Part shown: positions 22,558 to 33,952 of the stretch, one piece after another | Layout: each line of letters starts with the position of its first letter | Numbering within the stretch: position 1 is the stretch's first letter | Assembly (NCBI GenBank): GCA_000969725.1 | Contig: JXSR01S008850.1 | Strand: one strand, 5' to 3' | DNA length: 39,548 bases | DNA from: Ophiothrix spiculata | Taxonomy: Eukaryota > Echinodermata > Ophiuroidea > Amphilepidida > Ophiotrichidae | Program-made: the position numbers and the translations under genes | Notes under the pieces: generated by a model | What the model was told of the DNA's origin: nothing | Seen by the model: the letters and a program-made list of their open reading frames with translations, nothing else | The model's database searches: none

Positions 22558-22808
22558 GTTCATCATAACAAAACTTACATTGACGGTTTTCGAGTGTCTT
22601 GGGCGACTCTTATCTTCAGAATGATTGTTTATCCTTCTTCTCGGCTGGACGATGATCACCAATAGAGGGCTCAATCCTACCCAGAAGAGGATAAAAAATG
22701 TGACAAACTTGACAATGATAAACAATCATTCTGAAGATGAAAGTCTCCCAAGACACTCAAAACTGTCAATGTAAGTTTCCAACTAAATCTGGTTTTGTTA
22801 TGATGAAC
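22558..22808. mobile_element. Foldback MITE just upstream of exon 5
   Basis: GTTCATCATAACAAAAC (22558) is mirrored by GTTTTGTTATGATGAAC (to 22808). A further arm containing ATCTTCAGAATGATTGTTT is mirrored by AAACAATCATTCTGAAGAT. The right arm has a short insertion. Confidence 0.8.
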
Positions 22809-22882
22809 TTTTATTTAACTTGTGATACCAAACCTTATGAACCTATTCAAGGAAATTGTCTGATTATGTTTGACTGTTTCAG

Positions 22883-23040
22883 GTCCATTTGTGATTGGTA
22901 AAATTGAGGTAGATGGTGATCCTATGCAGTGGTATGGAGGGATAAGGAACGCTTCTAAAGATAGATATAGCAAGAAAAAGACGTATTATTCTGAGTTAGT
23001 CAAACGGGGAGAGGTACATTGGAAAGTTATCAATCAACAA
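22883..23040 (+). CDS. Large gene, exon 5: GPF motif module
   Basis: 158 nt, phase 1 to 0, acceptor GACTGTTTCAG and donor CAA/GTAAGT. It encodes GPFVIGKIEVDGDPMQWYGG, then a basic stretch and GEVHWKVINQQ. W-x-x-I-G-P-F followed by a Gly/Asp-rich loop is common at the start of beta-sandwich modules in secreted hydrolases and glycan-handling proteins. That comparison is from memory of the motif style, not a database match. An inverted-repeat element lies 75 bp upstream of the acceptor. Confidence 0.9.
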
Positions 23041-24450
23041 GTAAGTAACCAGGACCCATGTTTCTGATAAGGCCATATGGCATATGATTGGTGAAAGAGG
23101 CAGGAGAATTTACATAACAGGTTTTGAAAATGTGTAAGAAATATTTTTTGCTTATGTAGCCAATAATCAGCCTTAGGTAGTGATTCTGGTGCAAGCACCT
23201 TTTCAACTTTGGTGGAACTGGCTCAAAGTCAAAAACCTTAAGATGGTACACTGGAGAATGGTAGGTTGGACTGCAGCTTGATGATCTCTAAAGGAATGGG
23301 TACCTAAGTTTAAACATGCATTCCAGAAAAGCAAGACAAAGGGATTTGTGGCTGTTGTTTTTAGTTTGCGGAGATAATTCAAGATGGACTCAAAGTAATG
23401 CTAGCTTATCTGTGAATTCCATGGCTAGCTTAACTTGATGAGTTTTCACATAAGATATGGAAGGAAAATCATTTATATTAACTAGAGCATGTCAACATGC
23501 AGTCCCGGTGATGGAGGAGGGGACACTCAACTTTGAAAATGTTGGGTATATCTGGCACTTCAGGACTTGGGGGTATACTGAACTGATTTTGTAATATGCT
23601 TTATTAGGGTCTAGTGAACTGAAATTTTGGCAAAAAATAACCTTTTGGGCTGAAAATGTTCAAATGTTTTGATCTACTTCTGCAGCTGAAGCTAGGAAAA
23701 TTGGTGTTTTTCTTCAAAATGGGATCTAAAGAACTGAATCATATGGAAAATTGTGTCTAATTAGCAGTCTTGGTTGCTGAACATTGCTTAGCTACCCTAC
23801 TCATATATGTGAGAGGACTGTAAGATTGAGGTCTCGTCTTTTACAAATCTTTTCAGGTTTGGGACAGTCTTTAACAGCTCTGGCAGGTTTGGTAAAAAGT
23901 AGAGGTGGGGGAGGGGATGACAGGGTTGCGGAGTAATAAACTTTATCCGCACGACGTTATTTACAACTCTCTAACTACACAAAAGTTGAATATATAAACA
24001 TAGTCATCTACCTTTATTCACATAAGTAGAAAAATTCAGAAAACCATTTTGTTACAGCCAGTAGTACCTGCTTGTTTTGCCTGCATGTACTACAGGGAGC
24101 ATTTAAAAACTCAACTGAACTGGTGGTTGACCGCCCAGAACCACAGCTTCTGAGTGGTCAGCAGCCGGTGTAGTTTTGAAGTAGCCCCAAACCATTGGTT
24201 TATCACATTTGATCAGCAAATATGGTAATTTTGCAAACTTACAGGCTTGGTTTTGTTTTAATTCAATATGATTCTTGTTTACCAAGTGATAAATTTGCCA
24301 TGACCTTTTTGTTCTCTTGCAAATATGCTTAATAAATCTGCATGATGCGAAACCTAAATCATCAATGTTTTCTTTTCTTACATTTAACAGGGAGGGGACA
24401 AACAAATAAATAATGGTATTATTCTTTTTTTAAATGTCTTCTTTATGCAG
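23041..24450. other. Intron sequence
   Basis: Intron between exons 5 and 6. No exon or delimited repeat was recognised. The minus frame at 24103-24405 has no supporting splice sites. Confidence 0.35.
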
Positions 24451-24543
24451 TCAGTAGGAGAACGCATTCAGATATCTCCCAATGATGTGCCTTGGAATGA
24501 GCTAGTATCCTCACTGGGCTCCGTCGCTATAACAGAATGGCAG
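24451..24543 (+). CDS. Large gene, exon 6
   Basis: 93 nt (31 codons), phase 0 to 0, acceptor TTCTTTATGCAG and donor CAG/GTATGA. It encodes SVGERIQISPNDVPWNELVS, then SLGSVAITEWQ. It continues the beta-rich region; two tryptophans are candidate core residues. Confidence 0.88.
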
Positions 24544-26254
24544 GTATGACTATAGGCCAAACATAATTTATTGGATAGTATAAACAGAAATCTATAGAGT
24601 GCAGGGCCCCAATTCTTGTAAATGCAACCTCACTCTGAGATTTTGTTTATAATTATGGGTGATTTTAACATTAACAAGTTGTTTCCCATCCTCCCTACTA
24701 GTAACCTTTATCATAAACAAAAATCCAGAGTACAGGGCTCTATTGTTTGTTAATGCAACCTCTAACTTGCATTTTTATTTTAATTGCACAAGACATTTGT
24801 GTTTGACATATAATAGAAGGCATTTCCAGACAGCCGAAGTCATTGGCTCAGTAGTAAAGACTGACTCTGTTAATGATTATCATTTGTGTCATTCTTCTAA
24901 AATCTTTGAAATGGTCTTCTACAATCATCTGATTCCTGGGGGTTGAGCATATGACAGACGGCTAGTGGCCTCATGAAGTGCCGGTTCCACACTCGAGATA
25001 GACAAAAGGTCTACTTTCTTTTTGAAGGTCAGGTTCTCAATTCTTTCCCATATCTTATGGCTTCCTTAATTCCTTGCTTGTGGTATTTTTCCTCCTTAAT
25101 GAGAATTAAAAAATGACCTACACCAGAATTTGGACGTTTCTTGAAGATCACTGGTAATGGTCACAGCTTTGCATAGTTCCAATTTAAGTCACAGTTTTAA
25201 ATTTATTTACATCTGATATTTATTACTACTGGATGAATGAGAACATACATCTTTAATTTTTTCACATTCAAATAAGGGTGATGAGAGTTGTTTTCTCTAC
25301 AGCACACCACCTAAATGTAAAAATAAAATAAGATAACAATAGGAGAGGGCGTACTTTGGTTTGGGTAAAACCCGGGAAACACAAAAGATGTTTAGTCGCG
25401 TGTGCAATGTCAGCCATACCTCAAAAAGGCTTATGGATCTGTCATATAAATATTAAAAAACATGGTCTGTCATATAAATTCATTAAAAAGCAATTGATCT
25501 TCCTTGAGCAAGAAACTTTACTCTACTTGCTCTGTGGTTCGGAAGTCACGTTAAGCTGTTGGTCCCCTGTTCAAATAGACACCTTCATAGGGTATGCATG
25601 TCATGCAAGTACATGAAAGTACAATGTATGATTGATTGATTGAATGTCATATAGTATATAAAGCTTCTATGCTTTAATCAACACTAAATAGGAGTGCCTA
25701 TTCACATCATGGAATTGATACAGAAATGTGTTTTGCCTAGCTGAACAAATCACAACTGCAGAGGACGCAGGTATGCATCGTGTGAATTTGCATCGGTATC
25801 AATGGTGCATGTATAAATGGGATTACCTTTGCACACATATTAAAGAAAGCCTCTCACTTTGTGTTTCTATGATGATAATCATAATGTACCCACAGCTAAA
25901 TATATTTACCTTTTTATATTGATACCAAGATAATTTCTTCATCTTTGTGCCCAATGACCGAGTGCTACTATTATTCTGGTTCTGACTCTGATTCTGGTTG
26001 AGTCAGCACCATCTTCCATGGTAGACATTACGCCAACTTGACTATTTAGATGTTATTGGTAAATATGGCAACTACAAACCTAGTGTGCATTCAGATGTAA
26101 TTATGAGTACAACCTGATTAATGAAACAGTGCCAATCTACCATGAGATGGGGAATATTACAGTATTCTTGTGCAAGAATTATCAGTCCCTATTGCCTGAA
26201 GTTTAACTCAAATTGTAATTTTGTGTTGTTTCTTTTTGAAATTGTATTATTTAG
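24544..26254. other. Intron with a direct repeat and a possible LINE endonuclease trace
   Basis: Two imperfect copies of a segment around GTGCAGGGCCCCAATTC and GTACAGGGCTCTATTG (about 24599 and 24730) lie about 130 bp apart. Between them 24645-24675 translates as FIIMGDFNIN, the style of the endonuclease motif of non-LTR elements, but the frame closes soon after. Confidence 0.35.
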
Positions 26255-26318
26255 GGTTGGTTGGTGGGAGAATTTTCAGTGAACAGTAAAGATGAAGATG
26301 TTCTTGTTCAGTGCCTTG
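26255..26318 (+). CDS. Large gene, exon 7
   Basis: 64 nt, phase 0 to 1, acceptor TATTATTTAG and donor CTTG/GTAAGT. It encodes GWLVGEFSVNSKDEDVLVQC and then Leu. The sequence reads as two beta strands joined by an acidic turn. Confidence 0.87.
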
Positions 26319-26515
26319 GTAAGTAACGCACATAGATTATTTTGAAACACTTGCAATGTAAATTTTATTGGAAAAAAGTACCACAAGGAGATGAGGACAA
26401 TATGATGACACATGATCAGCTGTCCACTTAGATGTTGTTGTTGTTGGAGAAAAGAGGAGGATGACGATGATGAATTATTTAAAGCAATCGTTACCATCAG
26501 CTGCAGAGCAGGTGA

Positions 26516-26917
26516 CTACAAGGTTTCTCCATGTGTGGCGATCTGTTGTTCCTGTATTGCTCCTTCCTTATCTCCCAATAAATATTGTACATAGGTAAGG
26601 TAAGAAGTGTGCGGACGGCCAGGTCTCCTTTTGCTGATGGTTGGAACGTAAAGAGCGTATCTTCTAGCGGATTCTTTTGGCATCCAGAGAATTTGACCAA
26701 AGAATCTCAGTTGGCGTTGTCTCACCGGGTGGATTTGGGGCTGAGTTTTGGCCATCCCATAGATGTCCTTGTTTGGGATATGACCGATGCGTTTTATATT
26801 TAACATGACTCTGGAGCATGAGAAGGTAAATGCATTGATTTTATTTTCTAAATTCTGGGAATTCACCCATGATTCACAGCCGTAAAGGAGTACGGTGATA
26901 CATGTTCTATTGAACAA
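26516..26917 (-). pseudogene. C-terminal fragment of the LINE polyprotein
   Basis: Begins in TVLLYGCESWVNSQNLENKI and continues to RRPGRPHTSYLTYV, the typical region after the RT domain. The last block (DRHTWRNLVV) is in a different frame, so there is a frameshift near 26530. Confidence 0.8.
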
Positions 26918-27384
26918 CTTAACCTTGGTTGCAATAGGTATATTTGAACTCTTCTAGACTAGAGTTGTCAAGTTTCCATAATGCACACCAACCAAGTGAC
27001 TATCGCCTTCTAAGATCACTTGCGCTAGATGCTACCTTAGAGCTAAGGTATTTAAAATCGGGCACATGGTTGATTGGATCGCCGTACACTTGTAGGAATG
27101 GCTGCGGGCTGCAAATGACAGTCACATACTCAGTCTTTGGTGCACTGATGACAAGGCCAAGCTCAGCTGCCGCTTCTGTAGTTCTGGTTGCATGTGGGCT
27201 TGAGGGATTGATGACTAGAGCAATAACGCAATGTCATCTGCAAAATCAAGGCCGTTTAATGACTTTGCTGGGTGTCATCTAGAGCGTTCAAGATGTGTTG
27301 CAACTCTAGAATCATGGTCAGACGTGGCCTTTTTCAGCAGCAAGCAGCAATCATAACAACATATAGAAATGGAGCCAAGACATC

Positions 27385-27894
27385 TCACTGTGGTGACACG
27401 TTAAATGAGTCTGATATACCTCCATCTACCATAACAGCACTTTTGGAGATCTCGCATAGTACTTTGATGGCATTGACTACAGCTTCTAAACGCAATTGAC
27501 TTCTAGGATTCTTCTGTTCTGGTTTTCTGTAGTGTCGAAGAACAGAGAACATTACCTGCCTGTTGATTGAATTGAAAGCCTTCTTTAAGTCTATGAAGGT
27601 AACATCAAGTGGAAGCTGGTAATCTCTAAAGGCTTCTAGGATTCTTTCGAGAATGTTTTTTTGCTGTGAATAACTACGGCCTGATTGAGATTGAAAGCTT
27701 GTTTGGTTTTGTTGCAGAATGAAGTCTACCTCATCCCTGATTCTGTTCAAAAGTATTTTATTGTATACTTTTGCTGCTATTGCCAGAAGAGAGATTCTCC
27801 TGTAGTTAGTCACGAGGCTCAGATCGCCTTTCTTGGGTAAAGTTACGACGATGCTGGTGGTCCACTGTTCAGGTGGTGTGAGATTTGAGTACAC
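27385..27894 (-). pseudogene. Reverse transcriptase fragment of the LINE
   Basis: The longest open stretch of the LINE, 169 codons, covering RT fingers and the first part of the palm. The expected Gly in the NYRGISLL-type motif is Arg, and the second catalytic block lies in another frame downstream. It is non-functional as it stands. Confidence 0.85.
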
Positions 27895-27930
27895 CTAGCT
27901 CTGCACAGAAGCCGTAATTCTCTAAGGCTT

Positions 27931-28790
27931 TAGAAACCCCTAACTTGCAACTTTTATTTTTCTGTGACACAAAAACGATTGCAGATATATTAACTTTGAT
28001 TGAAATTCATATATCCAAATCCATACGAAATAGACTTCATTAGAAAAAACAGAGATTGACTTGAAAGTTTCCATATATTCATTTCATCAATCAAGTTGAA
28101 TTACATAACATAATGGTCAATTTTCATGAAATTAGTGCATTTTGCAATTTTTTGTGTCTTTGGTCCATAATTTTTTACCAAGATGATTATATGTAATAAG
28201 ACCTTTATGAATTGATTTGGTTTGTTGAACTGAATTTGGACATATATAGTTTTCCATACTTTCAACTTAGTTTCTGTGAGATATTGGCCTTCAAACACCC
28301 CAAAATCGCTAAAAATCAATGTCCAAATTGCAATATCTAAGTTATAAAAAATCAGGAAAAATATAAACTATCTTTTATTTTTTCTTGTATTGGTATTTTA
28401 TGATGCCAATTATGTGTAAAAATTATATTTTGACATTTTGATATTTTGACCTGTTTCCACATTTTCACAATATTTTTAGATGTTTGAGATCAAAAAACTT
28501 TACTGGGTTTGGAATATTTCATGTTTGAATAGGGTGTACGTTTTTCCAATGATAATGTTTATAGTTTTTGGCAATAAATTACATCGTTTTTGGTTTATAA
28601 ATGACTCAAATTTGTGACAAAGAATGAGAATAAAAGATGGCGATTTATTGTTTTGCCTGTCATCTATTGTCTCATAATGGAAAAAGACTTTTTCTAACTC
28701 GAAATGCACTACTTTCATAAAAATTGACCATATAACCTACATAGCTCATTGCCTTCTACCTTAGGCCACAGACTTATTGAACACCACTCG
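27931..28790. mobile_element. Mariner-like element, copy C, left end truncated
   Basis: The right end GGCCACAGACTTATTGAAC (about 28764-28782) belongs to the GTTCAATAAGT family of 20547-22022. Internal words AAGTTGAATTACATAACAT (about 28093) and AACTTGCAACTTTTA (27941) match those copies. The expected left terminal repeat is missing, and the element abuts the LINE. Confidence 0.6.
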
Positions 28791-28860
28791 TATCTTGATC
28801 TTTTTCTCAGTCCATCTTATTTTTAGTAAAAATATACATGTTGTTTACATCTTATTTCAG

Positions 28861-28927
28861 GGGTTCACACCATATTTATAGATGATCAGTTTATAGCATC
28901 TGATGTATATAGGAGAGATCAATATTG
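28861..28927 (+). CDS. Large gene, exon 8
   Basis: 67 nt, phase 1 to 2, acceptor CATCTTATTTCAG and donor ATTG/GTAAGT. It encodes GVHTIFIDDQFIASDVYRR, then DQY. The G-V-H-T-I-F-I-D-D-x-x-I pattern is like a strand-turn-strand in a jelly-roll or PA14-like fold. Confidence 0.9.
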
Positions 28928-29821
28928 GTAAGTTTACTTATTAATTAACAAAATAATTAATTTACTTATTTTTTCTTTATTGAGGGTTATACTGCTTAGA
29001 AGAAGTGATTTGAAGCAAGGCCTCGTTGTATACGATATGCACATGTATTGGCGAAAAAGATTGGTCTACAAAAGATAAAGAGATATATGCAATATTTACA
29101 AGATATCATACATGATCTTTTAGTGTACGTGAATTCTGTAATATCATTGGTCAAACACATTTTACACAAAACCTGTATTCATGGTTTTCAGTAACAAAAA
29201 TAAATCAAACCCTCAATATATCTTGTATTCTGTAACTCTTGCACAAACACTAGTTGCCCATTATCCATTGAACTGATAATGTGTTCGACTGTGTTGCTGT
29301 GTAAAGGCGAAAACATAGTATTTTGAGCTATCAAACATTTGGTGCAACAAGTCTTTGTTATTACATCAATTCCAATGCATCTTCTAATCAATAACGGATG
29401 ATTAGTGTTGAAAATCACCAAGCAAAGAAAATTTGGTGGAGTATTGATTTTTCATCACCAAGCCTCCGTTACTAATAAAAAATACATTGTAATTATATAT
29501 CAGATTATAAGATGACAAAGACTTGATGCACCAAATGTTTGGTAGCCCATAAGAAGTATGTATTGACCTTAAGAGTGTATCACCTATGTATTTGAGCAGT
29601 GGTCTTGACGCATGCATACATGCACTAATTGGTGCACTCATACCCAACCAAGCACTGTAGCTACTTGGCCTTTTTGCAATTAAGTGTTTAATTTTGATGA
29701 TAAATTTACCAATGAGATTACAAAATGTATGTACACTTAAAAGTTTAAATTTGTTGCTTTCTTGTTCTCACATATATGAGAAATATCTAGGGTCTGGGGC
29801 CAGCCATATTCCTTTTGGCCT
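28928..29821. other. Intron sequence
   Basis: Intron between exons 8 and 9. No exon or delimited repeat was seen in this part. Confidence 0.35.
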
Positions 29822-30037
29822 CCCTGGAAAAAATTGAGTACAATTCTAGTACACATTCCTAAGGTGCAAATTTGGAACACAAATTCGAGTACAATTTAAG
29901 TACAGTTCGAGTACAAATTTGTGTACTCCAATTGTACTTAAATTGTACTCGAATTGTACTTAAATTGTACTCGAATCTGTGTTCCAAATTTGCACCTCAG
30001 GAATGTGTACTAGAATTGTACTCGATTTTTTCCAGGG
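29822..30037. mobile_element. 216-bp foldback MITE built on GTACAATT words
   Basis: CCCTGGAAAAAAT (29822) is mirrored by ATTTTTTCCAGGG (to 30037). Both arms are nearly fully complementary through to a centre near 29930. The core is made of repeated GAGTACAATT and TTAAGTACA words in both orientations. Confidence 0.88.
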
Positions 30038-30336
30038 CATGGAATACGGAACCAAACACTTGATATTTGTACGCATTGTGTGAAGAGCTAGGGGAAAATA
30101 ATAGTGTTTCCGTTGATGGTGTCTTTTTCTAGCTTCAGTGTCTCATAGCACCATGTGTTCATACTTTGTATATCCAACGCATTATTTTGTCTCTTTATAT
30201 GTACGGAGTCTCATTGGTGCCACATGTTCATACTCTGTCTACCAGACTCATTATTTTGTCTCTTTCAACATACAGTGTTTTATAAATGCCATGTGTTCAT
30301 ATGTTTACATCTGACTTATTATTTGTCTCTTGTTAG

Positions 30337-30403
30337 GTACGGTGTCTCATTAGCGCCAGGCATTCATACTGTGTATATTCGACTCAGGGCAAAAGGACCA
30401 CAG
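30337..30403 (+). CDS. Large gene, exon 9
   Basis: 67 nt, phase 2 to 0, acceptor GTCTCTTGTTAG and donor CAG/GTAAAT. It encodes YGVSLAPGIHTVYIRLRAKG and PQ. The L-x-P-G-x-H-T-V-Y-I-R-L strand, pairing with the previous exon, is the clearest beta-sandwich signature in the protein. Confidence 0.92.
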
Positions 30404-31467
30404 GTAAATGAATATCAGCCTTACTTAAAAGTGTTCAATCTTGTTGTTGTTGTAACTCAATGAGATTAATAGTGCTGTTATCAATAGGCTTTTTTGAGTA
30501 TCGATATGTCGAGACACAAACTTCCGACATGTCGACAACATTATCGATAATCATACAGTTTGAAATATAGGCTTGAGTTACCAATAACAAGTGTAAGCTT
30601 AACAGCAAAAACTATAGTACAAAAACAAAAATGGGTACGTTATAACCATTGACAAATTTGCAATTTCACCATCCCTTTATTGTTAAAAGACATGGGGAAA
30701 CGATCGAGTCACCTCAGTTGAAAACATACTTTGTACGATGCTGTGGTCATTTTAAACCACGAGCCGACATTGTCAAACAATTCCTGAGTGTGTCTGTATT
30801 TGGTGCATTGAAATGTTGGGAGAGTAAGATTGACAGAAAAGTGAATTATTTTTTGTACAGCAAAATTTGCAGTATGCACGTATCTGCTTGCACTTCCGCA
30901 AAGTGGAACCTGGAAAAGGGGAAAAAACTGCGATCAGGCCAATATTTGACGAATCACTCTGGCGGAGTAATTTCTGATTATATTCCAAATCAAATGTCAA
31001 AATAAAAGAAGACATGCAAATCTTACGATGTAAAATGAAATCTTCATATTTTATTTCACATGGTAGCTCGATTTTAAGCTTTTTAGAGTAGGTTCTCTGG
31101 GTGTCCCACAAGCAAATAGTTCCCATTTTGGCCATGGTTTGATTCCCGGTAGTTATTTAGTAGTGTAAAACCTCAGGTCTTTTCAATAGCACTGCGATCA
31201 CTATTTAAACCATGATCCCACTTAGACAAAATTTTCAAGGCAACAATATTTGGATAAGATACCTTTTTGTGCTGAAATTCTTTACAAACCGCTACCAGGC
31301 AAGACCTGTGGACATAAGACATAATTTTATTATACATGTAAATACAGTGTGTACACTATAATGGCACATTAACTAAATATAGACATTGTTGAAGAGAGTA
31401 AGAAAATAAGCCAAAGGCCTGTCAAGTTCTTGTCTCCAGTATAGAATAAAATTAAAGAAATGACTTA
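30404..31467. other. Intron sequence with two overlapping frames
   Basis: Frames at 30649-31005 (plus, 118 codons) and 30773-31135 (minus, 120 codons) overlap. Neither shows a domain or splice support, so I regard both as chance. Confidence 0.35.
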
Positions 31468-32384
31468 AGTTGAAATTGCTGGATAATAATAGAATACAAT
31501 AGCATAAAATGATCAATTTACCGTGAATTAATACACTTTATCATCATTAGCTTTCCAAACTTTACATATAATTAATACACTTCAACATCATTAGCTTTCC
31601 AAACTTTACATACATTTAAGAAAATACGAGGGGTATCAAAAAGTTGTAGAGATCACCCTGAAGGGAAGAAGCTATTCCAATTAAATTTTGTCAGAAACTT
31701 CTTTATATGTAAAACACATCTACAAAAAGTTTTAAACACATCTACAAAAAGTTTTAAAGATCTCCAAGAAGAAATACAGCCAGGAATACAATTTTATTAT
31801 GGGACCCTTAAGCCATCTTTGCTTAGCCACTGTGCAATTAACACATTTCACCCTCATAAAACTGACTGTCCACACACCGTTATTGTAAACATTCTCCTTT
31901 AGCCAAAAAATTAACTTTGTATTTCACTAAAAATCAACATTTTCAGGTCGGCCATGCTTTTATTGACCTATTTCCATATTGTTGACATCAATGAAAGAAG
32001 AAGATCCTAATCTATACTATGGTATCAAAAGTCTAAACTTTTGATCAGGGCTTTTCAAATTTAGGGATTTAATGCCACATATCTCTCAGTTATCTGGTTA
32101 GCGGAACAGGTTGCTGATATCTATCGCCACCTGTAAAGAAAGTGAAATACTATTGAGATCATTTTGCACCATAATGTACATAAGGACGAGTGACCATCCT
32201 GACAAAATTTCATTGATATAGTTTCTTCCCTTCAGAGTGATCTTAAAAACTTTTTGATACCCCCTCGTATTTTCTTTATTTGTAAGTTTGGAAAGTTAAT
32301 GATGCTGGCTAGAAGTGTAATAATTCAAGGTAAATTTATTTTTTTATGCTATTGTGTTCTATTATTATCCAGCAATTTCAACTC
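31468..32384. mobile_element. Nested inverted repeats: outer foldback around a mariner-like MITE
   Basis: The outer arms (31468 to about 31623 and about 32270-32384) start AGTTGAAATTGCTGG and its complement. The left arm holds a 44-bp tandem duplication (31527-31613) that the right arm lacks. Between them sits an inner element, 31626-32267, with ends CGAGGGGTATCAAAAAG and the complement of CGAGGGGGTATCAAAAAG, flanked by TA. Confidence 0.82.
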
Positions 32385-33924
32385 AAATTGCAGATAATTG
32401 CTTAATAAATATGTTATTTGTATCTTACTGTTTTGTAATTAAAGTACCATTTCGTTGTATTATAAGACTACAATAAATTAACTTCCCCAAGTTGTTTCCA
32501 GTAAATCAAATTTAAGAATAAATTACTTAAAGTTTTTAAGACTAATCATGATATTGAGTTTATTAATGCAATTTTGCAATAAGTAAATGTAAATAAAGTT
32601 GCACTTGGTATGATTTTTTCAATTATCCAAGATAATTCTAAAAAAATTCAAATTCTAAGCTTGTTCTTCAAAATGGTGTCTGTAATGAAATGGTAGCACT
32701 TCTAGCAGTCTCATTCATAATACATTTTTAGTCACTGAGTGATTTTACTACCTATATGGAATTTGGGGTATCCATTATGAGACAATACATGACAGTGCTC
32801 TCAGCGGCAAAATGGAGTGGAGTCTTGCGTTGAAAATCATAGCGCAAATGGTTGATCATTTAACTGCCTTTAATTTTTCTCTAAATGGAAAATCAAGAAA
32901 TGAGAGTAAAGTAAATTCTGGAAACCATAAACGCCAGGGTGACTTTGTACAACACTTCGCAAAAACACATCTCGCCTGATGATAGTGGTTTGTAAATGAT
33001 TTAAACTATAAATGGATGATAGTTGAAATCCTTCACAAACCACAATCAAGCACTGTTCATGAATCACCTTGTCAAAATTGTACTCGAAGTCACCCTGGCA
33101 TTTAAAAGTCACACCCCAGTTTATGTATTAACATATAATATCAGTGGAAAGTTAAGAATATAAGATAGTCAAAATATATAATAAAGTCAATTTTCAAATT
33201 TGCGAATTTCATAGACTTGCCCCAAGTCCTTAGGTAATAAAGTCCCAGAGATTTTCAGGCTCTTGTTAGGTGTATACTGTAAAAGATATCTTTCATTCTG
33301 TTAAAATGCCATTTTGTTTCACATGCAAAAAATAAATACCATAGGTCTGCACAGTAAAAGCTACTATACTAGTCATTTTACAAACATTGATTTTACAAGC
33401 CAAAGAATATATGATAACTGATGCTGGTAATTGACCCTGAGAACATATGCCACAGCACATTCAGGAAAATGCTACCACAATTTTTCCATTTCACAATCAT
33501 GACAATTGTCCATATATACTCTTGACATATCAAAATCTGTTGCAGGGGAGCATAATATAATCACTTTCAAGTTCCAACTGAAATATCTAAAAATGTCACA
33601 GGAATTTGTAAACACAAAGATCTCTAAATCCAACCTGGGTTGAAAAATAGATTGTAAAATATGAAGACATGACCATATGATGAATACCTTTGTGATGAAT
33701 ATAAGCTATTGGAATACTATCTAGTTTAAAATGTTGACCAAGCCAGTAGTAGACCTACCGGTTATGAATTTTGGAAAATCATTTGGCATAGACAGCAAGG
33801 CCTATATAATATTATTCCCACTTGAACTAAAATCATTAAGGGAAAATACCCAACTCAGCCTTGAATCAAGGCTATAAATTTCATAGCATGATAAATTGAA
33901 AGTTTGTTATTGATTTCTTTTCAG
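32385..33924. other. Intron sequence
   Basis: Part of the long intron before the micro-exon. No exon or delimited repeat recognised. Confidence 0.35.
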
Positions 33925-33952
33925 GTTCTTGAGTGCAATATTAGATTAGCAG
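33925..33952 (+). CDS. Large gene, exon 10: 28-nt micro-exon
   Basis: Only 28 nt, phase 0 to 1, between acceptor GATTTCTTTTCAG and donor GCAG/GTAAGA. It encodes VLECNIRLA. It is supported by phase agreement with both neighbours (30403 ends phase 0, 35359 starts with two bases) and by good splice sites. Gene finders often miss an exon this small. Confidence 0.8.

Larger units (their letters stand above)
26470..27930 (-). mobile_element. 5'-truncated non-LTR retrotransposon (LINE) in intron 7
   Basis: Minus strand, 5'-truncated at about 27930. The reverse transcriptase reads in order: WTTSIVVTLPKKGDLS and NYRRISLL (about 27857-27790), a FIDLKKAFNSINRQVM segment with the first catalytic Asp (about 27600-27550), and the catalytic F-A-D-D-I-A-L-L at about 27225-27250. 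A YGCESW segment follows (about 26870), then the C-terminal DRHTWRNLVV and CSAAD block before a TAA at 26475. Several frameshifts interrupt it, so it is dead. A (GAT)n-like tail lies at the low-coordinate end. The clade (RTE-like or I-like) is uncertain. Confidence 0.85.

Noticed and set aside
26944-27499. Plus-strand frames of 112 and 75 codons
   Set aside because: Shadows of the minus-strand LINE reverse transcriptase.
30649-31135. 118-codon plus and 120-codon minus frames in an intron
   Set aside because: They overlap each other, show no domain, and lie between two supported exons of the large gene.
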